Positions 23,954 through 32,393 are shown, counted from the first letter of the stretch. The stretch is 64,000 nucleotides of DNA from JAKFWI01 sp031399165 (GCA_031399165.1 JANNOO010000038.1:62001-126000), one strand, 5' to 3'. Notes: generated by a model from the letters alone, not told the origin. A program made the numbers and translations.

Positions 23954-24331
23954 TCACGTGATTTTGCGCCCGGCCATGGCCGTGCCGAGCCAGCCCATCC
24001 CCAGAGCGCCAGCGATGGTGAGCCCGGCATAAGCCAGCGCCTCGACCATGGCGTTGAACCTCAGCAGGTTAAACATTTCCAGGCTGAGCAGGGAGAAAGT
24101 AGTGAAGCCGCCGCAGACGCCCGACATCACGAACGCTCGGGCGACCGGCCCGGCGGAAGCGAACCGCGCCGCATAATAGCAGATGAGGAACGAGCCGCTG
24201 AGGTTCACGAACAGCGTGTCCCAGGGAAATTCGGAGCCGAACCATTCTGGCAGGATGAGGCCCGCGCCCCAGCGCAGCAGGCTCCCGATGACGCTGCCTG
24301 CCGCAACTGCCGCGTAAGTGCGCGCGATCAC
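23954..24331 (-). CDS. crcB: Fluoride ion channel CrcB (second of a tandem pair)
   Basis: A 125-residue Fluc/CrcB fluoride exporter with four membrane helices. Family marks: GSVIGSLLRWG, FPWDTLFVNLSGSFLICYY with the conserved Asn, and the pore Phe-box GGFTTFSLLSLE. GTG at 24331 is chosen because it overlaps the upstream crcB stop (GTGA); the frame is open further upstream but reads into that gene. The two crcB genes are an overlapping pair. Confidence 0.92.
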   Translation of the reverse strand: MIARTYAAVAAGSVIGSLLRWGAGLILPEWFGSEFPWDTLFVNLSGSFLICYYAARFASAGPVARAFVMSGVCGGFTTFSLLSLEMFNLLRFNAMVEALAYAGLTIAGALGMGWLGTAMAGRKIT

Positions 24332-24720
24332 AGCAGGGCCTCCGTTACGCCGTAGCCGAGCGCGACCGCAGAAAGGCACAGCACAAAAGATGAGGCGATG
24401 TAGCGAAACGCCGTGTGCCGCTTGCGGTCATGGGCGAGTTTCAGGGTCTGCAAGGTGAATGCAGAAACGGTCGTGTAGCTGCCGAGCAGGCCGGTGGCGA
24501 GCAGAAGCCAAAGCGGCGCATCGCCGGTGAGACCGCGCGCTTCGGCGTAAGCGGCAAGGGCGCCGATCGCGAACGCCCCGCTCACATTCACCGCCAGGGT
24601 GCCCCAGGGAAATCCCGGTCCCGCGCGGGCGGTGATGAGTTCGGTGAGGGCATGGCGCGCTGGCCCGCCGACCAGCGCGCCGGCGGCGACAGCGCCTGCT
24701 TGAATGAAGAAATCTGGCAT
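24328..24720 (-). CDS. crcB: Fluoride ion channel CrcB (first of a tandem pair)
   Basis: A 130-residue Fluc/CrcB protein with four helices and the FPWGTLAVNVSGAFAIG segment. The Phe-box is diverged (GLLGSYTTVSAFTLQTL, in place of GGFTTFS). Tandem, overlapping crcB genes often encode the two halves of an antiparallel heterodimer, which fits the sequence divergence between the two copies. No fluoride riboswitch is visible upstream on the minus strand. The divergent FAH gene is 270 bases away; that gap shows nothing recognisable. Confidence 0.9.
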   Translation of the reverse strand: MPDFFIQAGAVAAGALVGGPARHALTELITARAGPGFPWGTLAVNVSGAFAIGALAAYAEARGLTGDAPLWLLLATGLLGSYTTVSAFTLQTLKLAHDRKRHTAFRYIASSFVLCLSAVALGYGVTEALL

Positions 24721-24990
24721 AGCGGTGACTTACCTGCGCGCTCGCAGGGCCGCTAGACTGCTCCTAAGAGAGAGACATACGGATGATGATGGTTGAGCAG
24801 GCTGGAAAGATTGATCGCGCACGGCCTCACCGCGGTTGCGGTGCGAAGGGAGATGTCAGCCGATCTTATTGTCGGCGACAACGATCTGGCTGGGAGAAAG
24901 CCGGCGCTGCGCTGCGCACCGGGATGGCAGAGCAAAGAAGCAATGAGAATCGGGCGCGCGGCTGCGCAAAGCGTTCATCAGGAGAGAAGA

Positions 24991-25842
24991 ATGAAACTCG
25001 CGCGATTTGAACAAGCGGGCGTAACGCGTATCGGCAAAGTCGTGGGCGGTCAGGTCGTCGATTTGTCGTCCGTTCAGGCGGCAAGCGGCTCCATGCGCGC
25101 GCTGCTGGAGGCGTTGCCTGACGTCCGCAGCGCTTTGGAAGCGGTTGAGGGGCCGGCCTTCAACCTTGCGGACGTGAAGCTCACCGCGCCGATCGACGAT
25201 CCGCAGAAGTTTCTCGCCATCGGCTTAAACTACAAGGCCCATGCAGACGAATCCGCAGCCGCTGGCCGCAAGATCCCCACCAGCCAGCTTTGGTTTAACA
25301 AGCAGGTAAGTTGCATTTCAGGTCCGTTTGATCCGGTCGTGCGGCCGCGTGTTTCGGACCAGCTCGATTACGAGGGCGAACTGGCTTACGTCATCGGCAA
25401 GAAGTGCAGGCATGTTTCGTTTGAGGACGCTCACGCCGTCATCGCCGGCTACGTGATTTGCAACGACTTTTCCGTGCGCGATTGGCAGCACCGGACCCCG
25501 ACTTTCACGCTCGGCAAATCTTTCGACACACACGGGGCGATCGGGCCGTGGATCACCACGGCCGATGAGGTCCGCAACGCGGAAAATCTGCTGCTTACGC
25601 TCTCCGTCAACGGCGTGGAGAAGCAACGCGCCTTGACCAGCGATCTCATCTACAAGATCGCCGATCAGATAACCTATCTCTCAACGGTGATGACGCTGTA
25701 TCCGGGAGACATCATTTCAACCGGTACGCCGTCGGGCGTGGCGGCCGTCACTCAAAGCTGGCTCCGTCCAGGCGATGTCGTGCGCGTGGAAATCGAGGGG
25801 CTAGGGCATATCGAAAATCGAATTGTCGCGGATCAGACCTAA
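24991..25842 (+). CDS. Fumarylacetoacetate hydrolase family protein
   Basis: A 283-residue FAH-superfamily enzyme acting on a beta-diketo or oxo acid. The metal-binding glutamates are in DYEGELAYVIGKK, with the Asp of ICNDFSVRDWQ and the fold segments GKSFDTHGAIGPWITT and ISTGTPSGV. The family includes 2-hydroxyhepta-2,4-diene-1,7-dioate isomerases, acylpyruvases and oxaloacetate tautomerases; which applies is not decidable here. ATG 24991 is chosen because AGGAGAGAAG precedes it. It is a single gene with no metabolic neighbours. Confidence 0.88.
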   Translation: MKLARFEQAGVTRIGKVVGGQVVDLSSVQAASGSMRALLEALPDVRSALEAVEGPAFNLADVKLTAPIDDPQKFLAIGLNYKAHADESAAAGRKIPTSQLWFNKQVSCISGPFDPVVRPRVSDQLDYEGELAYVIGKKCRHVSFEDAHAVIAGYVICNDFSVRDWQHRTPTFTLGKSFDTHGAIGPWITTADEVRNAENLLLTLSVNGVEKQRALTSDLIYKIADQITYLSTVMTLYPGDIISTGTPSGVAAVTQSWLRPGDVVRVEIEGLGHIENRIVADQT

Positions 25843-25937
25843 ACAGGTTGAAGTGACTGCCCACGACGAAATCACCGATAGCGATCGGGATCCGTGGCGC
25901 CGTCTAAATCCCGAAAGGGCTGACGATCGGGAGGGGC

Positions 25938-25969
25938 GCCGGTTTCAGCCGGTCAGGGCTGAAACCGGC
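25938..25969. terminator. Strong hairpin between convergent FAH and YceI genes
   Basis: GCCGGTTTCAGCC and GGCTGAAACCGGC pair perfectly over 13 bases around a 6-base loop. It sits between the FAH stop and the yceI stop and could end both transcripts, though neither side has a long U-run. Confidence 0.6.
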
Positions 25970-25975
25970 AAAACA

Positions 25976-26638
25976 TCATGACTTTTTCTTGATGAATTCG
26001 GCGTCCAACCCAATATTGATTACGCCAAGATTGAGCGATTCCTTCCCTGCGAAGTCCATCCAGTTCACGTCCATGCTGCCGGTAAAACCGACTTTGGCGA
26101 TGCTGCCGTCTTTCGCCGCGCCGGCCCCGACCATCTCCGCGCGAATCACGGCCGGCTTGGTGACGCCGAACAGCGTGAGTTGCCCCTGAACATCGGCCGT
26201 CATGGCGCCGGTCTTTTTCACCGCAGTCGAAACAAACCGGATTTCCGGGAACTTCTCGACGTTCAGAAACCCGGCCGATTCGGGTTGGATTCGGTAGACG
26301 ATCGGATCGTGGTGCGTCTTGGCGCTCAACGTAACGTCAAGTTTAATGGCTTCCGGCTTCGCGGGATCCCAAGTCAGCACGCCCCTCGTCGCACCGAAAC
26401 GAACGACGTTGTACGAGAATCCGGCGTGCGCCACACGCGCCGCTACATTGTGGTGCTCGAGGTCAAGCTCATAGGCGCCCGCGGGGGCGGCCGCAGGGTT
26501 CAGCGTGCCCAAAAACATTGAAGCGGCAGAGACGCCCGGCGGAGGCGCGGGGGCCTGCGTGAAGGCCGGCTGCACGATCATAAATGTTCCGGCGGCCAAA
26601 AGGGCGGCGGCCGAAACTCGCAGAGTACGGATTTTCAT
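25976..26638 (-). CDS. YceI family periplasmic protein
   Basis: A 220-residue protein with a signal peptide (cleavage near ...PAFTQA) and a YceI lipocalin-like barrel that may bind an isoprenoid or amphiphile. Family marks: GAYELDLEHHNVAARVAHAG, FSYNVVRFGA, FLNVEKFPEIRFVST, and FTGSMDVNWMDF. ATG 26638 follows GGGAGAG. No cytochrome b561 partner is nearby. Confidence 0.9.
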   Translation of the reverse strand: MKIRTLRVSAAALLAAGTFMIVQPAFTQAPAPPPGVSAASMFLGTLNPAAAPAGAYELDLEHHNVAARVAHAGFSYNVVRFGATRGVLTWDPAKPEAIKLDVTLSAKTHHDPIVYRIQPESAGFLNVEKFPEIRFVSTAVKKTGAMTADVQGQLTLFGVTKPAVIRAEMVGAGAAKDGSIAKVGFTGSMDVNWMDFAGKESLNLGVINIGLDAEFIKKKS

Positions 26639-26770
26639 TTCAACTCTCCCGAAAGATAGCGTCGCGACGCCGACGTCTCAAGTTGACGATACAATTAGCC
26701 CGTCATCGCGCAGCGCGTAAAGATCGGGCTATAATTCGCGGTAGTTGGCGCTCGAAAATCCGACGACGAT

Positions 26771-26990
26771 TTAGCGCGGTGGCCGCCCGCCAATCAGACG
26801 GAGAGGGTAGTTGCTCATGATCCTTTCTGTCCTCAATTTGGCGACAAGCTCGCCGGGCTTCATCAGTTTCAATCCGTAGGATTTCAACCGGCGAGAAGTC
26901 TCGGACGTCGGTCGTGACGATCGCACTCGCCTGCGCTTGCAAGGCGCACTCAAGAAGCGCAGCGCCTCGGCGAGGCGTTCAACGGCCGAG
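26771..26990 (-). pseudogene. Broken PIN-domain toxin gene (C-terminal remnant, one frameshift)
   Basis: On the minus strand the first frame reads GAALLECALQAQASAIV then TTDVRDFSPVEIL, and a one-base shift near 26880 continues with SYGLKLMKPGELVAKLRTER to a stop at 26771. Joined, this is the C-terminal third of a PIN-family ribonuclease of the toxin type (…TGDxRDF…LKPxEFLxxL). An in-frame stop just upstream and the absence of the first two acidic catalytic residues show the N-terminus is lost. No antitoxin partner is recognised. Confidence 0.6.
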
Positions 26991-27076
26991 CCGGCGGCAG
27001 GCCCGGACCGCGGCAGCGCGGCCGGCTCCTGAGCGCCGCTTGACCATCGTCTTTTTTTGTAGAACAAGCAGCCCCG

Positions 27077-28498
27077 ATGTCGCCAGCCTCGCCGCGCAGT
27101 TTCTTTGACAAGGTCTGGGACGACCATGTCGTCGCCGACCTCGGCGACGACGCTTGGCTCATGCACATCGACCGCCACTTCCTGCACGAACTGAGCGGCG
27201 CGGTCTCGTTCAAGGGGCTGGACGACGCCGGCCGGACGGTTCGACACCCTGAACTTTCGTTCGCGACGATCGATCACGTCGTCGCCACCGAGCCCGGTCG
27301 CGGGCGCAGCTCGCGCATCCCTGGCGGTATCGACTTCATGAGCGGTCTCGCCGCCGGCGTCGCGCGGCACCGCATCCGCTTCTTCGACGTCGGCGACTCG
27401 CGCCAGGGCATCGTGCACGTGATCGCGCCCGAGCTCGGCGCGGCGCTGCCGGGACTGACGCTGGTCTGCGGCGACAGCCACACCACGACCGTCGGCGGCA
27501 TCGGTGCGATGAGCTGGGGCATCGGCTCATCCGATGGCGAGCATGTGCTGGCCACGCAGACCCTGGTGATCTCGCGGCCGAAGAGCATGCGCGTGAACTT
27601 TGACGGCCGGCTGACGCACGGCGTGTACGCCAAGGACATGGTGCTGGCGCTAATCGCTGCGATCGGCGCCGATGGCGGCATCGGCCACGCTGTGGAGTTC
27701 GCCGGCGAGGCGGTGCGCGCGCTGCCGATCGAGGGACGGCTGACGATTTGCAATATGGCCGCTGAGATGTCAGCACGGCTCGGTTTCGTCGCGCCGGACG
27801 CGACGACGCTGGCTTTTCTGCATGGCCGTACGTACGCGCCCAAGGGTGCGCTTTGGCAAAGCGCGTCGGACTACTGGCTCTCGCTGGCCAGCGACGAGGG
27901 CGCCGCGTTCGACCGGGAGGTCCGACTCGATTGCAACACGCTTGCCCCGCAAGTCACCTGGGGCACGAGCCCGGAGCACGTGGTGGCGATCGACGCTGTC
28001 GTGCCGCGCGCCGACGCCGCGCGCGACGAGACCGGCCGCCGCTCGCGCGAACGCGCGCTCGCCTATATGGACGTCGCGCCGGGTCAGGCATTGCAATCGC
28101 TGCCGATCACCGGCGCGTTCATCGGCTCTTGCACCAATAGCCGGCTAGATGACCTAAGGTCCGCAGCGGCCGTGCTGCGCGGGCGCCGCGTGGCCGACGG
28201 GGTTCGTGCGATCTGCGTGCCGGGGTCTACCGCCGTCAAGCACGCGGCCGAATCAGAAGGGCTGGCCGCGGTGTTCATTAGCGCCGGCTTCGAATGGCGC
28301 GAGTCCGGCTGCTCCTTGTGCATGAGCGCCGGCGGTGAGAGCTTCGCGCGCGGTTCGCGCGTCATCAGCACGACCAATCGCAATTTCGAGGACCGCCAAG
28401 GGCCCCGGGTGCGGTCGCATCTCGCGAGCCCGGCGACGGTGGCCGCGTCGGCCGTGCTCGGCCGGGTGGCCGACCCGCGGCCGCTGCTGGCCCATTGA
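27077..28498 (+). CDS. LeuC/aconitase-family dehydratase, large subunit
   Basis: A 473-residue aconitase-superfamily large subunit, close in length and layout to LeuC. The [4Fe-4S] ligands are present: Cys in FIGSCTNSRLDDLR and the pair in GCSLCMSAGG. GDSHTTTVGGIGAMSWGIGSS is the typical substrate region. It is followed by a LeuD-like subunit and then a PEP-mutase/isocitrate-lyase-family lyase, whereas leucine operons would carry leuB. The combination matches 2,3-dimethylmalate dehydratase (DmdAB) plus dimethylmalate lyase (Dml) of nicotinate-fermenting bacteria, so the product may act on a methylated malate. LeuC itself cannot be excluded. The ATG at 27077 has no strong Shine-Dalgarno. Confidence 0.85.
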   Translation: MSPASPRSFFDKVWDDHVVADLGDDAWLMHIDRHFLHELSGAVSFKGLDDAGRTVRHPELSFATIDHVVATEPGRGRSSRIPGGIDFMSGLAAGVARHRIRFFDVGDSRQGIVHVIAPELGAALPGLTLVCGDSHTTTVGGIGAMSWGIGSSDGEHVLATQTLVISRPKSMRVNFDGRLTHGVYAKDMVLALIAAIGADGGIGHAVEFAGEAVRALPIEGRLTICNMAAEMSARLGFVAPDATTLAFLHGRTYAPKGALWQSASDYWLSLASDEGAAFDREVRLDCNTLAPQVTWGTSPEHVVAIDAVVPRADAARDETGRRSRERALAYMDVAPGQALQSLPITGAFIGSCTNSRLDDLRSAAAVLRGRRVADGVRAICVPGSTAVKHAAESEGLAAVFISAGFEWRESGCSLCMSAGGESFARGSRVISTTNRNFEDRQGPRVRSHLASPATVAASAVLGRVADPRPLLAH

Positions 28499-28516
28499 AC
28501 CGATCGAGAGCCGACA

Positions 28517-29179
28517 ATGGCAATGCCCCCGTTCGTCACGCTTGATGCAGTCGCCGCGCCGCTGGTGCTGGACAACATCGACACCGACCAGATCATCCCG
28601 GGCAAGGAGCTGATGCGTGTCGCGACCAGCGGCTTCGGCGACGGGCTGTTTTCCGAATGGCGCTACCGCGGCGGAGCGCGTGAGGAAAATCCCGACTTCG
28701 TGCTCAACCGCGAACCGTTTCGTAATGCCGGCATCCTGCTTGCCGGCGGCAACTTCGCCTGCGGTAGCTCGCGCGAGGTAGCGGTTTGGGCGCTGCGCGA
28801 CTTCGGCATCCGTGCGGTGATCGCGTCGAGCTACGGCGGTATTTTCCACGCCAACTGCTTTCGCAATGGCGTGCTGCCGGTGACGCTCGCTGCCGACTCG
28901 GTGCGCGAATTGGCCGCGACCGTCGAGGCGGGAAACGTGCGTCTCACGATCGACCTGCCGCAGCAGCAGGTGCGCTCCGCATCGGGCCAGGCGTTCGGGT
29001 TCAAGATCGGCGCGCTGCACAAGCAGATGCTGCTTGAAGGTCTAGACGCGGTCGAACTGACGCTTTCGCGCAGCGACGAGATCCGTGCCTTTCAGGCGCG
29101 CGACCGCGAACGCCGGCCGTGGGTCTGGATCGACAACGATGCGGCCGACTTAGCCGCGGGGACAGATGGTCCACGATGA
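28517..29179 (+). CDS. LeuD/aconitase-family dehydratase, small subunit
   Basis: A 220-residue swivel-domain subunit that pairs with the preceding large subunit. It has the LeuD opening DNIDTDQIIPGKELMR, and the active-site loop GGNFACGSSREVAVWALRDF, where LeuD has SREHAPWAL; the His-to-Val change lies at the substrate edge and suggests a different substrate from isopropylmalate. The gap from the large subunit is 18 bases. The C-terminal 20 residues are not conserved. Confidence 0.85.
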   Translation: MAMPPFVTLDAVAAPLVLDNIDTDQIIPGKELMRVATSGFGDGLFSEWRYRGGAREENPDFVLNREPFRNAGILLAGGNFACGSSREVAVWALRDFGIRAVIASSYGGIFHANCFRNGVLPVTLAADSVRELAATVEAGNVRLTIDLPQQQVRSASGQAFGFKIGALHKQMLLEGLDAVELTLSRSDEIRAFQARDRERRPWVWIDNDAADLAAGTDGPR

Positions 29180-29236
29180 GCTTGCCGCCGCCAAAGGCCA
29201 TGGCGCGCATCAGCACCCGATAGATTGAGAGACGAG

Positions 29237-30157
29237 ATGAATAAAACCCCCGCCAGCAACGAACCACGAACCAGCCTGCACGAGTTGCTCGCCGCTCTGC
29301 CGCCGAAACAGCCGCTGTTGCTGCCCTGCGCGCACGACGCGCTTTCGGCGCGGCTGATCGAGCAGGCGGGGTTTGCCGCGTATTCGATCGGCGGCTTCGG
29401 CGTCATCGCCTCGCGCTTGGGCCTGCCCGACGTGGGGGTGGCGAGTTTCGGCGAGATATCGGCGGCCGTTCGCGACATCGCCGCGAGTTCGCAACTGCCG
29501 GTGCTGGTCGACGGCGACGATGGCTACGGCGACGTGAAGAACGTGACGCGCACCGTGCAGGTGTACGAGGCGATGGGTGTAGCCGGACTCGTGCTCGAAG
29601 ATCAGACCAACCCCAAGCGCTGCGGCCACATGGCTGGAAAGAGTGTCGTCGAGGCGAGCCTGGCAGCGCGCAAGCTTGAGGCTGCGCTCGGCGCCCGGCG
29701 CGACCCGCGGTTCTTTATCGTCGCGCGCATCGATTCGCGCAGCGTTCATGGCCTGGACGATGCGATCGATCGCGCCCGCCGCTATCGCGACACCGGCGTC
29801 GATGCGGTCTTCGTCGAGGCGCCGCAGAGCGTCGCCGAGATCGAGCAGATCGCGCGGGCGGTGGAGGGCACGAAGCTGCTGGTCAACATGGCCGAAGCGG
29901 GTCGCACACCGATCCTCGATGCAGCGGAACTCGGGGCAATGGGCTACTCGATCGTTGTCTACCCCGCGACGCTGCTTCTACGAATCGTCGCTGTGATGCG
30001 CGACGCGCTTGCGGTGCTTAGGCATGGGAAGGTTCCCGCCGCTGCCGCCGACGACCCGCCGCTGCCGGACTTCCAGGCGCTCACCGGGATGCTCGGGATC
30101 GAGCAATGGGGCGCGATCGACGACCGGTTCGGTTCGGCGCGGCCGCCGGCCCACTGA
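29237..30157 (+). CDS. PEP mutase/isocitrate lyase family lyase
   Basis: A 306-residue TIM-barrel enzyme of the ICL/PEPM superfamily. The metal site is VDGDDGYGDVKNV (family DxDxGxG), and the loop NPKRCGHMAGK has the KRCGH motif with the catalytic cysteine found in the lyase branch (isocitrate, methylisocitrate and dimethylmalate lyases). The active-site part PCAHDALSARLIEQAGFAAY is the usual opening. Behind a LeuCD-like dehydratase, cleavage of 2,3-dimethylmalate to propionate and pyruvate, or of a related 2-methyl or 3-methyl malate, is the best guess; methylisocitrate lyase is an alternative. ATG 29237 is preceded by GAGACGAG. Confidence 0.85.
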   Translation: MNKTPASNEPRTSLHELLAALPPKQPLLLPCAHDALSARLIEQAGFAAYSIGGFGVIASRLGLPDVGVASFGEISAAVRDIAASSQLPVLVDGDDGYGDVKNVTRTVQVYEAMGVAGLVLEDQTNPKRCGHMAGKSVVEASLAARKLEAALGARRDPRFFIVARIDSRSVHGLDDAIDRARRYRDTGVDAVFVEAPQSVAEIEQIARAVEGTKLLVNMAEAGRTPILDAAELGAMGYSIVVYPATLLLRIVAVMRDALAVLRHGKVPAAAADDPPLPDFQALTGMLGIEQWGAIDDRFGSARPPAH

Positions 30158-30475
30158 CTTCGCCCGCCACTGCGCGGATTCCGCGGCTGCGCGACCCGGC
30201 AAAATTGCTGAACACGACGAGGCCAACCGCCCGGCCGCGATTGTCGAGGCTGCTCCAAACCGACCGCTTGGAACTCCACTTCACCCTGGCACAATGCGGG
30301 CACAACCAGCGCCGCGACGCGCGCCAATAAGAGAAATTTTTTAGCGCACATCTGGGCACAAAAGACATGCAATCCAGTGTGCCCAACGCTTCGAATATGC
30401 TATAAAAAGCTAAACCAGCCCAATCAGGAATCAGCGCCAACGCTGCAGTAGCAGTCGTGGAGTTGGCGCGATCGG
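30158..30475. other. Intergenic region after the lyase gene
   Basis: About 320 bases with no gene that I can support. Open frames exist on both strands but have the composition of shadow frames. There is an A/T-rich patch around 30330-30420 of unlike composition. No repeat or attachment site was recognised. Confidence 0.4.
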
Positions 30476-31010
30476 CTAGAGCCATTCGGATTTCTTGAAA
30501 CGCGTGTAAAGAAACGCGCACACGGCGAGGATAGCCGCGACCACGATGAATAGCCGTACTCCCATCGCAACTCGGGCATGTAGTCGAAGTTCATGCCGTA
30601 GATGCCGGCGATGGCCGTCGGCACGGCGAGAATGGCAGCCCAAGCGGCGAGTTGGCGCGTGATCGCGCCCTGACGCTGCTGCTCCAGCAACGTGCTGGCC
30701 TCGAAAACTGTCGAAGGAACTTCCCGTAAGCCGCCAACCATTCCCGCAACGCGCCGCACATGATCGGCAACGTCGCGAAAAATAAGGCCGCACATCCGGG
30801 TCGACGCAGGGCAGGTCGTGATGTTCCAGCCAGTTGGCCACCTCTTCCATGGGGCCAAGGATTCTCTGAAAGCGCATGAGCTCTGGCGCATGACGAGCAG
30901 TTACTGCTCGCTGGGATCGACCACGCCGATCCACAAATTCGCCTTTCGCCTACCTTGGGCGTTTCCGGCGCGTCGAGCGACACGGGCCTCACCCGTTTTC
31001 CACCGATCAC
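30476..31010 (-). pseudogene. Shattered CorA-like magnesium transporter gene
   Basis: CorA pieces lie in different frames on the minus strand. A GTG at 31010, overlapping the upstream stop, starts a frame ending ...PKVGERR; a second frame gives KANLWIGVVDPSEQ and a stop; a third gives ELMRFQRILGPMEEVANWL; and another carries EQQRQGAITRQLAAWAAILAV then GIYGMNF, the CorA signature. The end returns to frame as IVVAAILAVCAFLYTRFKKS. At least three frameshifts and a missing stretch of roughly 130 residues between the second and third pieces show it is dead, or that this region was badly assembled. Confidence 0.75.
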
Positions 31011-31663
31011 GCTACCGCGAGGCTGCGCAGAAACTGTTCGCTTGCGAGAACGATGAAGGACACGACGACCATCATCAGGCCGCGCCGGAAGCGGGTCTGC
31101 TTGATGATTCGATTATGAGACGTCTTGAGCAACTCGGCGGCGAGAACCGAGGTCCAGTCAGACTTCAGGGCGTGTTGAACGAAATCCTTGACGTCGGCGA
31201 ATGCTTCGGGATCGACATAGAAGACGGACCGTTCAGGAGCACACGACGTCTTCGGAAGGAGATCCTTTTCTGCGCGCGACCGGCTTGGATAGAGCACTTG
31301 CCCGAATTGCGGGATTGGCAGGAGGATGACGCCCCAGACGACGGCGAAGAAGAGCGGGCCGAGCGGCGCGCGCCCGGGCAGCAGGTCGCCGAATTGCATC
31401 ACCAGGCCCAGCGCAAGCATGTAACCAACGCCGACGATCTGCGCCTTGTTGTCATAGGAGCGCGTTGCCGCTTGCGTTTCTAGCAGCGCGGCGAGGAGCA
31501 TTTTGTCGGTGTAGGCGTCGCGTGGTCCGTGCATCTCATAATCCAAAATGGCCGCCTGACCTGTTGGCTCTTCAACCTGTTCTCTGGGCAGGTTTTGCGT
31601 CGTCCCGTGACAACGAGATATCACGGGTGCACGTGCGCTATCGCTCCGATGGTAAACGCTCAT
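31007..31663 (-). CDS. Membrane protein, function unknown (PycTM-like layout)
   Basis: A 218-residue protein with a polar N-terminus, two adjacent helices (IVGVGYMLALGLVMQFGDLL and LGPLFFAVVWGVILLPIPQF), a soluble stretch of about 70 residues, and a last helix (GLMMVVVSFIVLASEQFL). The pattern DNKAQ before helix 1, LYPSR after helix 2, and W-x7-L-x3-S-x3-K before helix 3 recalls Pycsar/PycTM effector-type membrane proteins, but the similarity is by eye only. ATG 31663 has GGAGGTGG upstream; later methionines (31534) are possible. The following CorA-like remnant overlaps it by 4 bases. Confidence 0.6.
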   Translation of the reverse strand: MSVYHRSDSARAPVISRCHGTTQNLPREQVEEPTGQAAILDYEMHGPRDAYTDKMLLAALLETQAATRSYDNKAQIVGVGYMLALGLVMQFGDLLPGRAPLGPLFFAVVWGVILLPIPQFGQVLYPSRSRAEKDLLPKTSCAPERSVFYVDPEAFADVKDFVQHALKSDWTSVLAAELLKTSHNRIIKQTRFRRGLMMVVVSFIVLASEQFLRSLAVA

Positions 31664-31700
31664 CTCTGGCCACCTCCGTTCCTGGGCGCCTCCCGACCGA

Positions 31701-32393
31701 CTACTTCGCCGCGTATCCGTGTAGAAACGCCTCAACGCTGCGCAGGACGTGAGTGTCGATCTCACGATCGCTCGGCGGCGGCGACAGGCCCATCAGAACG
31801 TCGCGCAGCAGCTTGCCGATACACAACTCGAAGAAGTGCGAGAGGGCGATCTGCGCGTCGCTCTTTCGCAACACGCCATCTGCTATGGCCGCCCTAAACG
31901 TTGGCTTGACCGCCGCGGCCAAGGCGGTGTCTGCGTCGGCTTGCAGAAACGCCTGCGCGATCTCGGGAAAGCGATTGGCCTCCGAGATGGCTATTCGTTG
32001 CAACGCAATCGCGCCGGGAGAGGTGAGCTGGCGCGTGACCATGCGACCCACCTGGAGCAGCCAGTCGCGAAAGTCGCGAACTTCGTCTGGCGGCGGAAGT
32101 TCAATCTCCATGGCCGCGCGCATGCCTTGAACGACGTCATTGACGACGGCGAGCAGCAACTCGTCCTTGGACCCGAAATGCGCATAGACGGTCGCCTTCG
32201 ACACGCCTGACCGCACGGTGATCTGGTCCATGGAAGCGCCCGCATAGCCCTGGGCGAAGAACGACTCCTTGGCGGCGGCGACGATCGCAGCCCGCTTGCG
32301 ATCGCGCTGGCTGGAGGGCGCCGGAGGCTCGACCTGTTTCTTTGTAGAACTATACCGTGTAGTTTTAAGTTGACGGCTAGATTTGGGTTGCAT
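31701..32393 (-). CDS. TetR family repressor (copy 1 of a duplicated module)
   Basis: A 230-residue TetR protein. The helix-turn-helix is at residues 45-75 (FFAQGYAGASMDQITVRSGV, SKATVYAHFGSKDELL); the ligand domain is helical and ends ...SVEAFLHGYAAK. The basic N-terminal arm (MQPKSSRQLKTTR) is conserved with copy 2 (33717-34397), as is the spacer to the divergent gene. It is divergent from the PerM permease by 61 bases, with an operator between them, so it probably represses both genes. The regulated compound is unknown. Confidence 0.88.
   Translation of the reverse strand: MQPKSSRQLKTTRYSSTKKQVEPPAPSSQRDRKRAAIVAAAKESFFAQGYAGASMDQITVRSGVSKATVYAHFGSKDELLLAVVNDVVQGMRAAMEIELPPPDEVRDFRDWLLQVGRMVTRQLTSPGAIALQRIAISEANRFPEIAQAFLQADADTALAAAVKPTFRAAIADGVLRKSDAQIALSHFFELCIGKLLRDVLMGLSPPPSDREIDTHVLRSVEAFLHGYAAK
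32350..32364. promoter_or_regulatory. Possible second TetR site inside the tetR copy 1 start
   Basis: ACTATACCGTGTAGT is an imperfect 7-1-7 palindrome inside the first codons of the TetR gene. The equivalent place in copy 2 (34354-34368, ACTGGACCGTGTAGT) is conserved. Same ACTxxAC half-site as the main operators. Confidence 0.4.

Noticed and set aside
24753..24935. Minus-strand frame beginning MLCHPGAQRSAGFLPA
   Set aside because: It lies in the crcB-FAH gap and looks like the translated form of a common intergenic sequence; no ribosome site or family.
24721..24990. Possible fluoride riboswitch before crcB
   Set aside because: None of the conserved pieces of the fluoride riboswitch was found on the minus strand.
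27274..28605. Long minus-strand frames under the LeuC-like gene
   Set aside because: These are antisense shadows of a GC-rich gene; the plus-strand protein has all family motifs.
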